Positions 1 through 7,823 of a stretch of 64,000 nt of DNA are shown here, piece by piece. The notes below the pieces were generated by a model. That model was given only the letters and a program-made list of their open reading frames with translations. It was not told the DNA's origin and did no database searches. The DNA is from Achromobacter veterisilvae. GTDB taxonomy: Bacteria; Pseudomonadota; Gammaproteobacteria; Burkholderiales; Burkholderiaceae_B. Position numbers and translations under genes: made by a program. The stretch is taken from assembly GCF_900496975.1 (NCBI RefSeq), contig NZ_UFQC01000016.1, positions 1 to 64,000 of the forward strand, in the 5' to 3' direction. Each line of letters opens with the position of its first letter. Position 1 is the stretch's first letter.

Positions 1-181
1 ATTGACCATGATCGCAAGGTCGCATAATCTATGCCGCACCCGCCGTCCCAACCTTCAACTGTCTGTGGGACATTGCCGTGACCACTTCGCCTTGCCCCAC
101 GCGCATGTCCACGCCATGCAGGATATGCGATTCCCCGTACCAGGCCTGCAGGCCCGAAATTTCCAGTGCCGGGGTGCTCAT
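1..181 (-). pseudogene. livF: livF, 5' end only; reading frame broken at about position 78
   Basis: The N-terminus of the second ATPase of a branched-chain amino acid ABC importer. It starts at 181 and its ATG overlaps the livG stop by 4 bases (ATGA), the usual livGF coupling. About 34 codons read as normal LivF (ISGLQAWYGESHILHGVDM...GEVVT). Family members continue directly into LLGRNGAGKTT, the Walker A loop. Here the frame instead runs into unrelated residues and a TAG about 16 codons later. Bases 1 to about 77 therefore do not look like livF; an inserted element or a rearrangement junction would explain this, but too little is visible to identify it. The truncated product would have no nucleotide-binding site. 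Confidence 0.7.
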
Positions 182-951
182 GCGTGCGCTCCTTGAAGTT
201 CGCCCTCGGTGGTGCCCATGTAGGCCTGCATCACTGCCGGATGGCGGGAGACTTCGGCGTAGGATCCTTCGGCCAGCACGGAACCGCGAGCCAGCACGGT
301 GATGGTGTCGGCGATGGAGGACACGACATTCATGTTGTGTTCCACCATGAGGATGGTCCGTCCGGCGCTGACCCGCTTGATCAACTGCGTGACGCGGTCC
401 ACGTCTTCGTGGCCCATGCCCTGGGTGGGTTCGTCCAGCAGCATCAGTTCGGGCTCCATCGCCAGCGTGGTGGCGATTTCGAGCGCGCGCTTGCGGCCGT
501 ACGGCAGGTTGACGGTGGTTTCATTGGCGAACGCGCCCAGGTCCACCTGGTCGAGCAGGGCCCGCGCGGGCTCGTTCAACGAGGCTAGCTGCCTGTCGCT
601 TTTCCAGAAGTGGAACGACAGGCCGGTCTTGCGCTGCAGGCCGATGCGCACGTTCTCCAGCACGGTCAGGTGGGGAAACACCGCCGAGATCTGGAATGAA
701 CGGATGATGCCGCGCCGCGCGATCTGCGAGGGCCGTTCGCCGGTGATGTCGACACCGTTGAACTTTATGCTTCCCGAAGTGGGAGAGAGAAACTTGGTGA
801 GCAGGTTGAAGCATGTGGTCTTGCCGGCGCCGTTAGGCCCGATCAAGGCATGAATCTCGCCCCGCTTGATACGCAAATCGACCCCATTGACCGCGACGAA
901 ACCGCGGAATTCCTTCGTGAGGCCTTTTGTCTCCAGGATCGTGTCGTCCAT
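178..951 (-). CDS. livG: Branched-chain amino acid ABC transporter ATP-binding protein LivG
   Basis: Cytoplasmic ATPase energising a HAAT-type amino acid importer. Visible are Walker A (GPNGAGKTT, about residues 38-46), the extended loop region typical of LivG, a degenerate signature motif (LPYGRKRALEIA), Walker B (LMLLDEP) and the switch histidine (MVEHNM). The ATG at 951 gives 257 residues, the normal LivG length; a GTG at 987 would add 12 unconserved residues and lies inside a hairpin, so it is not preferred. No livH/livM permeases or binding protein lie upstream, so this pair is detached from its usual operon. An orphan LivK-like binding protein occurs at 53737 in the same window, but nothing here ties the two together. 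Confidence 0.88.
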   Translation of the reverse strand: MDDTILETKGLTKEFRGFVAVNGVDLRIKRGEIHALIGPNGAGKTTCFNLLTKFLSPTSGSIKFNGVDITGERPSQIARRGIIRSFQISAVFPHLTVLENVRIGLQRKTGLSFHFWKSDRQLASLNEPARALLDQVDLGAFANETTVNLPYGRKRALEIATTLAMEPELMLLDEPTQGMGHEDVDRVTQLIKRVSAGRTILMVEHNMNVVSSIADTITVLARGSVLAEGSYAEVSRHPAVMQAYMGTTEGELQGAHA

Positions 952-985
952 ATTCGCTGCACCAGCGTTGTATTTATTGGTCTGC

Positions 986-1007
986 ACCTGCCGTGATTGC
1001 GGCAGGT
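986..1007 (-). promoter_or_regulatory. Hairpin in the livG leader
   Basis: Perfect inverted repeat: ACCTGCCG (986-993), a 6-base loop, and CGGCAGGT (1000-1007). It lies 35-56 bases upstream of the livG ATG and would be in its 5' UTR. No T-run follows on the minus strand, so it is not a standard terminator. A role is unknown. Confidence 0.45.
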
Positions 1008-1130
1008 CCCCGCGGGGTCGGAAAGACTGCGAAGTGCCGCAGTTTTACGATGAGTTGCCGGCGAGTATGCGCACCTATTTATCAAAATTCCATGAGGGTT
1101 TGTCATAGGTTTTGCAGTGCGGAAAGGGGA

Positions 1131-1150
1131 ATTGTCGGCAGGCCGACAAT
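1131..1150. promoter_or_regulatory. Operator-like palindrome upstream of livG
   Basis: Perfect inverted repeat with 9-base arms, ATTGTCGGC (1131-1139) and GCCGACAAT (1142-1150), separated by AG. The size and the TTGTC/GACAA ends resemble dimeric helix-turn-helix repressor sites such as those of the GntR family. The arms are too short and the sequence too T-poor for a terminator. It sits about 180 bases upstream of livG and after the end of nth. The cognate regulator is not in view. Confidence 0.5.
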
Positions 1151-1302
1151 GCTTGCACCTTAAGGGGAGAAAACGTTTCCAGAATGGAAATGCATCGCAG
1201 CAAATACGCGTTGACCGACATCAATGCGTCACATTTTCCCGGGCGAGGGAAAACCCGGTTTTCCCTTTCCCGCTGCGGCGGATGCGCCCCGGCGCGCGCC
1301 GT

Positions 1303-1938
1303 TCAGGCGGGCGTTTTCTGCTTGAATTCGCAGAGATCGGAAATGCCGCACTGGGGGCATTTGGGCTTGCGCGCCACGCAGACGTAGCGGCCCAGCAGGA
1401 TCAGCCAATGGTGCGCGTCCTGCATGTATTCGGCGGGCACGAATTTCTCGAGCTTCCGTTCGACTTCCAGCACGTTCTTGCCGGGGGCGATGCCGGTGCG
1501 GTTGGACACGCGGAAGATGTGCGTGTCCACGGCCATCGTGGGCTGGCCGAAGGCGGTGTTGAGCACCACGTTGGCGGTCTTGCGGCCCACGCCGGGCAGG
1601 GCTTCCAGCGCCTCGCGGGTCTGCGGCACTTCGCCGCCGTGCTGTTCGATCAGGATCCTGCACGTGGCGATGGTGTTCTTCGCCTTGGTGCGGTAGAGCC
1701 CGATGGTCTTGATGTAGTCCGCCAGCCCTTCCTCTCCCAGCGCCAGCAGGCCTTGCGGCGTGCCATGCGCGGGGAAGAACTTGCGCGTGGCGATGTTGAC
1801 CGATTTGTCGGTGGCCTGCGCCGACAGCAGCACGGCGATCAGCAACTGGAACGGCGTGTCGTATTCCAGTTCGGTCGTGGGATGGGGATTGGCCGCTTGC
1901 AGGCGGGCGAAGATTTCTCGGCGTTTGGCGGCGTTCAT
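1303..1938 (-). CDS. nth: Endonuclease III, DNA glycosylase/AP lyase
   Basis: Base-excision repair enzyme that removes oxidised pyrimidines and nicks at the abasic site. It has 211 residues, the same as the E. coli enzyme. The helix-hairpin-helix LPGVGRKTA carries the catalytic Lys120, and Asp138 follows in VDTHIF, so numbering is identical to E. coli. The C-terminal four-cysteine 4Fe-4S loop is present ([17 protein letters not shown]). The ATG overlaps the stop of the upstream RnfB-like gene (ATGA), indicating translational coupling of the two iron-sulfur proteins. A longer in-frame reading extends upstream but is only the shadow of the preceding gene. Confidence 0.96.
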   Translation of the reverse strand: MNAAKRREIFARLQAANPHPTTELEYDTPFQLLIAVLLSAQATDKSVNIATRKFFPAHGTPQGLLALGEEGLADYIKTIGLYRTKAKNTIATCRILIEQHGGEVPQTREALEALPGVGRKTANVVLNTAFGQPTMAVDTHIFRVSNRTGIAPGKNVLEVERKLEKFVPAEYMQDAHHWLILLGRYVCVARKPKCPQCGISDLCEFKQKTPA

Positions 1939-2576
1939 TGTTTCGTCGCGTTGCGGCGGGCCCGGGCGCGGGCCAGCGCGGATTCGATGGCGGAGCGCTT
2001 GCGCTCCTCGTTGCCGGCGTCGTCGGCGGGCGCGGGGGCGCTGGGCGCCGCTGGCGCCTCGGGGGCCATCAGGCGCGCGTTGTCGGCGGCCAGGCGTTCC
2101 GCCCGCGCCAGGTGGCTGCGATGGCGCTGGCGGCTGATCGCGGCGTCCTGCTCGCTCCAGCCGCGTCCCGCGGGGACCATTTCGATACAGTCCACCGGAC
2201 AGGGGGCCACGCACAGGTCGCAGCCGGTGCACCAGTCGTCCAGCACGGTATGCATGTGCTTGTTGGCGCCCACGATGGCGTCCACCGGACAGGCCTGGAT
2301 GCACAGCGTACAGCCGATGCAGTGGGATTCGTCGATGCGGGCGACCAGCAGCGGGCCGGGTTCGCCGCGGGCCGTGTCCAGCGGCAGGACAGGGGTGCCG
2401 AGCAGGGCGGACAGCGCGGCGATGCCTTCGTCGCCGCCGGGCGGACAGCGATTGATCGGGGCGGCGCCGCCGGCGATGGCGTCGGCGTAGGGCCGGCAGC
2501 CGTCGTATCCGCACTTGGTGCATTGCGTCTGGGGAAGCAAGGCATCGATGCGGTCGGCTAGAGAGCGACAGGACAT
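1935..2576 (-). CDS. RnfB/RsxB-family electron transport iron-sulfur protein
   Basis: A 213-residue soluble ferredoxin-type protein. After a short N-terminus comes the Fe-S domain of the RnfB family ([15 protein letters not shown], about residues 17-31), then two CxxCxxCxxxCP clusters ([12 protein letters not shown] and [12 protein letters not shown]) for two 4Fe-4S centres. An Ala/Arg-rich tail follows. The membrane anchor of true RnfB is missing, and no other rnf genes are nearby. This matches the nth-linked RsxB-like ferredoxin common in betaproteobacteria. Coupling to nth suggests, but does not prove, that it feeds electrons to the endonuclease III cluster or another repair enzyme. Confidence 0.85.
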   Translation of the reverse strand: MSCRSLADRIDALLPQTQCTKCGYDGCRPYADAIAGGAAPINRCPPGGDEGIAALSALLGTPVLPLDTARGEPGPLLVARIDESHCIGCTLCIQACPVDAIVGANKHMHTVLDDWCTGCDLCVAPCPVDCIEMVPAGRGWSEQDAAISRQRHRSHLARAERLAADNARLMAPEAPAAPSAPAPADDAGNEERKRSAIESALARARARRNATKQ

Positions 2577-2595
2577 GATAGGAAAACAGAAAGCC

Positions 2596-2779
2596 GTAGG
2601 ATGGGTGGAGCGCGAGAGTTCTTAAGCAAGAACACGAACGCCCAACGCGCGTAACCCATGCTGCCGCAATAGACTGTTTTCCGGCCGGAGCCGGGTACAG
2701 TCTGCCCACGGCCGCATGGGTTACGCGCGCTGGATACCTGAGTCCTTGCTTAAGAACTCTCGCGCTTTACCCATCCTAC
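2596..2779. repeat. Large nested inverted repeat between phaZ and the RnfB-like gene
   Basis: Two imperfect 69-base arms, 2596-2664 and 2711-2779, are near-complementary. The outermost part (GTAGGATGGGT), a central block (AGCGCGAGAGTTCTTAAGCAAG less its first two bases) and the inner CGCGCGTAACCCATG match; a roughly 14-base internal segment does not. The loop contains a further inverted pair AGACTGT (2671-2677) / ACAGTCT (2697-2703). The phaZ stop codon (2776-2778) lies inside the outer arm. The GTAGGATGGGT and GGGTTACGCGCG words recall dispersed REP-like hairpin elements of proteobacteria. Transcribed from phaZ it would form a long hairpin before the RnfB-like gene. Confidence 0.8.
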
Positions 2780-4002
2780 GCAGATTGCCGGATGAATTCG
2801 GCAATTTTAGGACAGATCATTTCGCGCCAGCGGCGGCCCGAGAAAATCCCGTAGTGGCCGCAGTCGGGCGCGGTGTAGTGCATCTTGCGATCGGCCGGGA
2901 TGTTCCTGCACAGCTTGATGGCGGCGCGCGTCTGGCCCTGGCCGGAGATGTCGTCCAGTTCGCCCTCGATCGTGAAGAGGGCGACCTTCTTGATGTCCGC
3001 GGGGCGCACGGGCTTGCCGTCCACTTCCCAGGTGCCGTTGGGCAACTGGAAGTCCTGGAACACCATGCGGATCGTGTCCAGGTAGAACTCGGCCGGCATG
3101 TCCAGCACGGCGTTGTATTCGTCGTAGAAGCGGCGGTGCGCCTCGGCGTCGCTGTCGTCGCCGCGCAGCAGGTCCAGGTAGAAGTCGTAGTGCGACTTCA
3201 TGTGGCGGTCCGGGTTCATGGCCATGAAGCCCGCGTGCTGCAGGAAGCCCGGGTAGACCTTGCGGCCCGACCCCGGATAGCGCGGCGGCACCGGATGGAT
3301 GACCTGGTTCTCGAACCACGAATAGGGCTTGGTCGTGGCCAGGCGGTTCACCTGCGTGGGCGACTGGCGCGGGTCGATGGGGCCGCCCATCATCACCATG
3401 CTGCGCGGCTGGCACGGATCGTCGGCGGAGGCCATCAGGGATACGGCGGCCAGCACCGGCACCGTGGGCTGGCAGACGGAAATGACGTGCACGTCCGGGC
3501 CCAGGTGGCGGATGAAGTCCTGCACGTAGCGCACGTAGTCGTTCAGGTGGAACGGGCCGGCCGACAGCGGCACCATGCGGGCGTCGATCCAGTCCGTGAC
3601 GTAGACGTCATGGGCGGGCAGCAGGGCGCGCACCGTGTCGCGCAGCAGGGTCGCGTGATGGCCGGACAGCGGCGCGACCAGCAGGACCTTGGGGTCGTCG
3701 CGGTGGGCGTGGCGGACGTCGCGGTGGAAGTGGATCAGGCGGCAGAACGGCTTGTCCAGCACCAGGCCTTCGGTAACGCGGACGGATTTGCCGTCGATCT
3801 GGGTGGTGGGCAGGTTCCAGGCCGGCTTCTGGTATTCCTTGCCGATACGCGTCATCAGCTCGTACCCGGCCGCCATCTGGCGGGAAATCGGGGTATAGGC
3901 GAGAGGGCTGTAGGGGCTGGAAAACAGTTGGGAGCCGGCGTCCGTAAATGCAGCGAACGGAGTCAGGAAGGCGCGCTGCATTTCGTGCAATTGATACAGC
4001 AT
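2776..4002 (-). CDS. phaZ: Intracellular polyhydroxyalkanoate depolymerase
   Basis: Breaks down stored polyhydroxybutyrate granules in the cytoplasm. The 408-residue product has the N-terminus characteristic of intracellular PhaZ (MLYQLHEMQRAFLTPF) and an alpha/beta hydrolase core. The nucleophile position is cysteine, Cys177 in VISVCQPTVP, as in the PhaZ1 type of Ralstonia rather than a lipase-box serine. A conserved C-terminal histidine lies in CGHYGIFSG. There is no signal peptide, fitting an intracellular enzyme. An AAGGA precedes the ATG. No pha synthesis genes are visible. The 3' end runs into the inverted repeat 2596-2779. Confidence 0.92.
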   Translation of the reverse strand: MLYQLHEMQRAFLTPFAAFTDAGSQLFSSPYSPLAYTPISRQMAAGYELMTRIGKEYQKPAWNLPTTQIDGKSVRVTEGLVLDKPFCRLIHFHRDVRHAHRDDPKVLLVAPLSGHHATLLRDTVRALLPAHDVYVTDWIDARMVPLSAGPFHLNDYVRYVQDFIRHLGPDVHVISVCQPTVPVLAAVSLMASADDPCQPRSMVMMGGPIDPRQSPTQVNRLATTKPYSWFENQVIHPVPPRYPGSGRKVYPGFLQHAGFMAMNPDRHMKSHYDFYLDLLRGDDSDAEAHRRFYDEYNAVLDMPAEFYLDTIRMVFQDFQLPNGTWEVDGKPVRPADIKKVALFTIEGELDDISGQGQTRAAIKLCRNIPADRKMHYTAPDCGHYGIFSGRRWREMICPKIAEFIRQSA

Positions 4003-4214
4003 TTGGGAAAATCCTTCTGGGTCGTGCGTGTGCCCCGATTATTGCTCCGGGGACTAACGATATTTCGAAACAGCCTGAAGAAACGCCGTCAAAAAAAGCA
4101 AATATGTTGCTAAAAAACGACCCGATATCCGTTAGGCACCAGTTTAGGGCGCTTCTTATGCCCCAAGGCAATACCCAAATGGGGGATTTATGCACTACGC
4201 CGGACGGCGTGGCG

Positions 4215-5015
4215 TCACCAGTAGTTTTCGACCGCCAGGTTGCCGGGGATGCCGCGGCGGCCCGGCTTGAAGCCGCGCTCGCCCAGCAGCTTGCGGGCGT
4301 CCGCCAGCATGCCGGGATTGCCGCAGAGCATGACCTTGGCATGCTCGGGATCCAGGGGCTGGCCGGCCAGTTGCTCCAGGCGGCCGTCGGCGATCAGCGT
4401 GGTGAGGCGTTCCTGCGGCATGCCGGGCAGGGGCTCGCGCGTGGCGATGGGCAGATAGACGAGTTTTTGCGGATCCGCCGCGAACAGCTCGGCCAGGCCG
4501 GGCTGCTCGCGCCAGGATTCGATCTCTTCGCGATAGGCCAGCTCCGCGGCGGTGCGCACGCCGTGCACCAGGACGATGCGGCGGTAGGCGCGCCAGACGG
4601 CGGGGTCGCGCAGGATGGACAGATAGGCCGACAGCCCGGTGCCGGACGCCAGCAGCCACAGGTCTCCCCCCGGCGCGAAGCGCTCCAGGGTCAGGAATCC
4701 GTAGGGGGCCTTTTCGACGTACAGCGAGTCGCCGGGCTGCAGCCGGGCCATGCGCGGGCTGAACAGTCCCTCGGGGACCACGATGGAATAGAACTCCAGC
4801 CAGGGCTCGTGCGGCGCCGAAACCATGGAGTAGGCGCGCCACAGCGTGGGGGCGCCGTCGGGGGCGCCGGCTTCCGGCAGACCGACACGCGCGAACTGGC
4901 CCGGCAGGAAGGTGTACGCGTCGTCGCGCGTCACGCGCACGGAGAACAGCTTGTCTGGCACCCAGGTGTGGACGTGGGTTACGGTCTGGCGCGTGTATTT
5001 GGAGTCGTCGGTCAT
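4215..5015 (-). CDS. fpr: Ferredoxin--NADP+ reductase
   Basis: FAD enzyme moving electrons between NADPH and ferredoxin or flavodoxin. At 266 residues it matches the bacterial Fpr family. The FAD-binding RxYS motif reads RAYSMVSAP (about residues 60-68), the NADP-binding domain begins at LLASGTGLSAYLSIL, and the protein ends VENYW with the aromatic residue expected to stack on the flavin. It lies 49 bases downstream of the 7Fe ferredoxin on the same strand, a plausible redox-partner pair. The 212 bases between this gene and phaZ are comparatively AT-rich and probably contain the phaZ promoter. Confidence 0.92.
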   Translation of the reverse strand: MTDDSKYTRQTVTHVHTWVPDKLFSVRVTRDDAYTFLPGQFARVGLPEAGAPDGAPTLWRAYSMVSAPHEPWLEFYSIVVPEGLFSPRMARLQPGDSLYVEKAPYGFLTLERFAPGGDLWLLASGTGLSAYLSILRDPAVWRAYRRIVLVHGVRTAAELAYREEIESWREQPGLAELFAADPQKLVYLPIATREPLPGMPQERLTTLIADGRLEQLAGQPLDPEHAKVMLCGNPGMLADARKLLGERGFKPGRRGIPGNLAVENYW

Positions 5016-5064
5016 CGGGGCATCGCGCGATGCCGGCCGCCACGCGGGGGCCGGCGTTCGCGGA

Positions 5065-5388
5065 TTATTTTTCCAGGTATTGCAGCTTGTCCTGCTTGCC
5101 GTTCCACTCGTCGGCGTCGGGCAGGGGCTTCTTGGCGCGGCTGATGCTGGCGAACTCGGGCGAGAGTTCCGCGTTCAGGGCGATGAAATTCAGTTGGTCC
5201 TGCGGCACGTCTTCTTCGGCGTAGATCGCGTTGGCCGGGCATTCCGGAATGCAGACGGCGCAATCGATGCATTCGTCGGGATCGATCACGAGGAAGTTCG
5301 GACCCTCACGAAAACAGTCCACCGGGCACACGTCTACGCAATCGGTGTACTTGCATTTAATACAGTTTTCGGTGACAACGTGGGTCAT
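5065..5388 (-). CDS. fdxA: 7Fe ferredoxin (3Fe-4S/4Fe-4S)
   Basis: Small 107-residue electron carrier of the FdxA type. The N-terminus [26 protein letters not shown] supplies the ligands of the first cluster, where the spacing C-x7-C of a 3Fe-4S/4Fe-4S protein is seen. The second motif is [12 protein letters not shown]. The C-terminal extension of about 45 residues is standard for this family. GGAG lies seven bases before the ATG. Upstream, on the minus strand, is the region shared with the divergent pncB gene. Likely partner of the reductase encoded just downstream. Confidence 0.95.
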   Translation of the reverse strand: MTHVVTENCIKCKYTDCVDVCPVDCFREGPNFLVIDPDECIDCAVCIPECPANAIYAEEDVPQDQLNFIALNAELSPEFASISRAKKPLPDADEWNGKQDKLQYLEK

Positions 5389-5544
5389 TCAGGAACTCCG
5401 GGATCGGCGGCTTTTGTGTCTTGTTGCGCCGATTTTACCCAATGCCGCGCGGATGTGCCGGCAATACCCGTATTGACATAGTGGCCCTTCGGCGCTTGCG
5501 GCGCGCGCGCTATGCTATGGTGTCGCGAAACGAAACGCGCAATC

Positions 5545-6720
5545 ATGATAATTACCTCGCTGCTCGACACCGACCTGTATAAATTCAGCATGATGCAGGT
5601 GGTTCTGCACCAGTTTCCCGCTGCCCAGGTCGAGTACCGTTACAAATGCCGTACTCCCGGGGTCGACCTGCGTCCCTATCTGGACGAAATCCGCGAGGAA
5701 GTGCACCAGCTATGCCAATTGCGCTTCACCGAAGACGAACTTAAATATCTCGGCGGCTTGCGTTTTATCAAAAGCGACTTCGTCGATTTCCTCGAACTGT
5801 TCCACATGCCCGAGCGATGCATCCATATCGGCGAGGGCGAGGGACCCGGTGAAATCAGCATCGAGGTCAAGGGGCCGTGGCTGCACACGATCCTCTTCGA
5901 AATCCCGGTGCTGGCCATCGTCAACGAAGTCTATTTCCGCAATACGCGCAAGAGCCCCGACTGGGAAGAGGGCCGCAAGCGCCTGCAGTCCAAGATGCAC
6001 CTGGTGCTGGACGATCCCGCGCTGGCGGATTTCCGCGTGGCCGAATACGGCACGCGCCGCCGCTTCTCCAAGGTCTGGCACGAGGAAATCGTGTCCACCA
6101 TGAAGGCGCAGATGGGCCCGCATTTCGCCGGCACCAGCAACGTGCTGTTCGCCAAGCAGCACGAGGTCCTGCCGCTGGGCACGATGGGCCACGAATACCT
6201 GCAGGCCTGCCAGGCGCTGGGTCCGCGCCTGCGCGATTCGCAGGTGTTCGCGCTGGAAGTGTGGGCCAAGGAATACCGCGGCGACCTGGGCATCGCGCTG
6301 TCCGACGTCTACGGCATGGACGCCTTCCTGCGCGACTTCGACATGTATTTCTGCAAGCTGTTCGACGGCGCGCGGCACGACTCCGGCGACCCGTTCGTCT
6401 GGGGCGAGCGCCTGCTCGAGCACTATCGCAAGAACCGCGTGGATCCGCGCGCCAAGACGCTGGTGTTCTCGGATTCGCTGACCTTTCCGCGCGCCATCGA
6501 ACTGGCCCGCCAGTTCTCCGGCCGCTGCAAAGTGTCGTTCGGCATCGGCACCAACCTGACCAACGACCTGGGCCACGAGCCCTTGCAGATCGTCATGAAG
6601 ATGGTCCGCTGCAACGGCCAGCCCGTCGCCAAGGTGTCGGATGCGCCGGAAAAGACCATGTGCGACGATCCGGCCTACCTGGCCTACCTGCGCCAGGTCT
6701 TCCAGTTGCCTCCCGCCTGA
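5545..6720 (+). CDS. pncB: Nicotinate phosphoribosyltransferase
   Basis: Salvages nicotinic acid to nicotinate mononucleotide in NAD synthesis. The product is 391 residues, close to the 400 of E. coli PncB. His216 in GTMGHEYLQ aligns with the autophosphorylated histidine (His219 of the Salmonella enzyme). The phosphoribosyl-binding motif RHDSGDP is at about 277-283, and [11 protein letters not shown] binds phosphate near the C-terminus. An upstream in-frame ATG at 5512 would add 11 unconserved residues ([11 protein letters not shown]); the chosen start [13 protein letters not shown] matches the family. A TTGACA lies at 5473-5478, but no −10 box at a normal distance was found. Confidence 0.95.
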   Translation: MIITSLLDTDLYKFSMMQVVLHQFPAAQVEYRYKCRTPGVDLRPYLDEIREEVHQLCQLRFTEDELKYLGGLRFIKSDFVDFLELFHMPERCIHIGEGEGPGEISIEVKGPWLHTILFEIPVLAIVNEVYFRNTRKSPDWEEGRKRLQSKMHLVLDDPALADFRVAEYGTRRRFSKVWHEEIVSTMKAQMGPHFAGTSNVLFAKQHEVLPLGTMGHEYLQACQALGPRLRDSQVFALEVWAKEYRGDLGIALSDVYGMDAFLRDFDMYFCKLFDGARHDSGDPFVWGERLLEHYRKNRVDPRAKTLVFSDSLTFPRAIELARQFSGRCKVSFGIGTNLTNDLGHEPLQIVMKMVRCNGQPVAKVSDAPEKTMCDDPAYLAYLRQVFQLPPA

Positions 6721-6792
6721 CGGCGGCTCGGGGTAAATTGCGGGTTTCCTTGCGTTGTTTCACCCAACCCACTCGATCCTAGGGGAATATTC

Positions 6793-7143
6793 ATGAGCAG
6801 CATCAAGCGCTTCCACGTCGACAAGCGCCTGTCGGACATGGCCGTGTACAACGGCGTCGCGTACCTGGCGGGCCAGGTGCCGGACGATGCCACACTGGAC
6901 ATCACCGGCCAGACCGAGCAAGTGCTCGCGACGATCGACCGCCTGCTGGCCGAAGCCGGCACGGACAAGACCAAGATCCTGATGGCCCAGATCTACGTGG
7001 CCAACATGAAGGAATTCGACGGCATGAACAAGGCGTGGGACGCCTGGGTCGCGGCCGGCAATTCGCCTCCGCGCGCCACGGTCGAGGCCCGGCTTGCGAA
7101 TCCGGATTACAAGGTGGAGATCGTCGTTACGGCGGCGGTCTAA
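6793..7143 (+). CDS. RidA family protein (YjgF/YER057c/UK114)
   Basis: A 116-residue protein of the RidA superfamily, whose archetype hydrolyses reactive enamine/imine intermediates from PLP enzymes. The family core is recognisable: GVAYLAGQVPDD, a central TDKTKILMAQIYVANM, and the C-terminal PPRATVEARLANPDYKVEIVVTA, where the arginine is the carboxylate-binding residue. It does not look like the RidA archetype itself, being closer to the diverged Rid subgroups, so the substrate is uncertain. It has its own short leader with GGGGA before the ATG and follows pncB by 72 bases on the same strand. Confidence 0.85.
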   Translation: MSSIKRFHVDKRLSDMAVYNGVAYLAGQVPDDATLDITGQTEQVLATIDRLLAEAGTDKTKILMAQIYVANMKEFDGMNKAWDAWVAAGNSPPRATVEARLANPDYKVEIVVTAAV

Positions 7144-7152
7144 AACCCTTTG

Positions 7153-7237
7153 GGTGTCTGGCATTCATTCGATGGGTGTCAGACACCCATGAGATGGCGG
7201 TGCATGGCGGAGTCCGCCTCCTCGGGTGTCTGACACC
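7153..7237. repeat. Cluster of GGTGTCNGACACC palindromes
   Basis: Between two convergent genes. The best copy is ATGGGTGTC-A-GACACCCAT (7172-7190), nine-base arms about a single base. A second is GGTGTC-T-GACACC (7225-7237). A half copy GGGTGTCTGG begins at about 7152. The repeated word within 85 bases looks like a small dispersed palindromic repeat rather than a single operator, and it may help end both transcripts. Confidence 0.65.
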
Positions 7238-7316
7238 TGCCGATCGCTTGACGGCCAAGACGGTATCTGCCGCGCCGCGCCTGCCGCCCCGCCTGTCGCG
7301 GCCGACTCTCCGCCCG

Positions 7317-7823
7317 CTACCCCAGCAGCAGCGTCCCGGCCAGCAATCCCCCCAATTCCTCGCATTTCGCAAGGTCCGCCTGCGCCACGGTTTTGGGCGC
7401 CAGGATCTGCCGCGCCGTCTGCGCGCCCATGTTGACGATGAGCGCGGGCGCCACCGCCTTCAGCCGCCATCCAGTGCAGATGCGTTCCGCCTGCCGCGCC
7501 GCGCCCGCGCCGTCGCTGCCCGCGCTGATCGCGCAGGCATAGGGCAGCCCCTGTATCCGGTCCAGCACCGCGTAGTAGTTGCGGTCGAAGAATTCCTTCA
7601 TTTCCCCGCTCAGCCCCGCCAGGTTCTCGGGGGCGCAGAACAGATAGCCCTGGCTGGCGAGCAGTTCGCCGGCCTCGGCGTCCGCGGCGCGCCGCAGCAC
7701 GACGCGCAAATCGGCATCCTGTTCGAGCTGCGCGGCGGCGGACCGCGCGCCGCGGGCCGCGGCCTCGGCCATTTGCCGCGCGGCGCCGGTGCGGGAATGC
7801 CAGACGATCAGCAGTTGTTTCAT
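7317..7823 (-). CDS. Flavodoxin-like / NAD(P)H-dependent FMN reductase-type protein
   Basis: A 168-residue flavodoxin-fold protein. The N-terminal strand and phosphate loop read LLIVWHSRTGAARQMAEA, matching the FMN phosphate-binding P-loop (SxTGxxxxMA). A second FMN contact appears as LFCAPENLAGLSGEMKEFFDR, typical of WrbA-like or NADPH-dependent FMN reductase proteins. Its ATG overlaps the mtfA stop (ATGA), so the two genes are translationally coupled. The exact electron-transfer role is unknown. Confidence 0.75.
   Translation of the reverse strand: MKQLLIVWHSRTGAARQMAEAAARGARSAAAQLEQDADLRVVLRRAADAEAGELLASQGYLFCAPENLAGLSGEMKEFFDRNYYAVLDRIQGLPYACAISAGSDGAGAARQAERICTGWRLKAVAPALIVNMGAQTARQILAPKTVAQADLAKCEELGGLLAGTLLLG

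Larger units (their letters stand above)
952..1302. other. Non-coding interval between livG and nth
   Basis: About 350 bases with no convincing gene. It holds the livG leader or promoter, an 8-bp-arm hairpin at 986-1007 and an operator-like palindrome at 1131-1150. The short reading frames here lack family features and a credible ribosome binding site. Confidence 0.6.

Noticed and set aside
1-80. A named insertion sequence at the left edge
   Set aside because: Only about 77 bases are visible, without both ends or a transposase, so no family can be assigned.
1939-2709. Upstream extension of the nth frame
   Set aside because: The extra residues are Arg/Pro-rich and only the shifted reading of the RnfB-like gene; Nth starts at 1938 with E. 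coli numbering.
5473-5516. TTGACA plus TATGCT as a pncB promoter
   Set aside because: The spacing is over 30 bases, too far for a sigma70 promoter.
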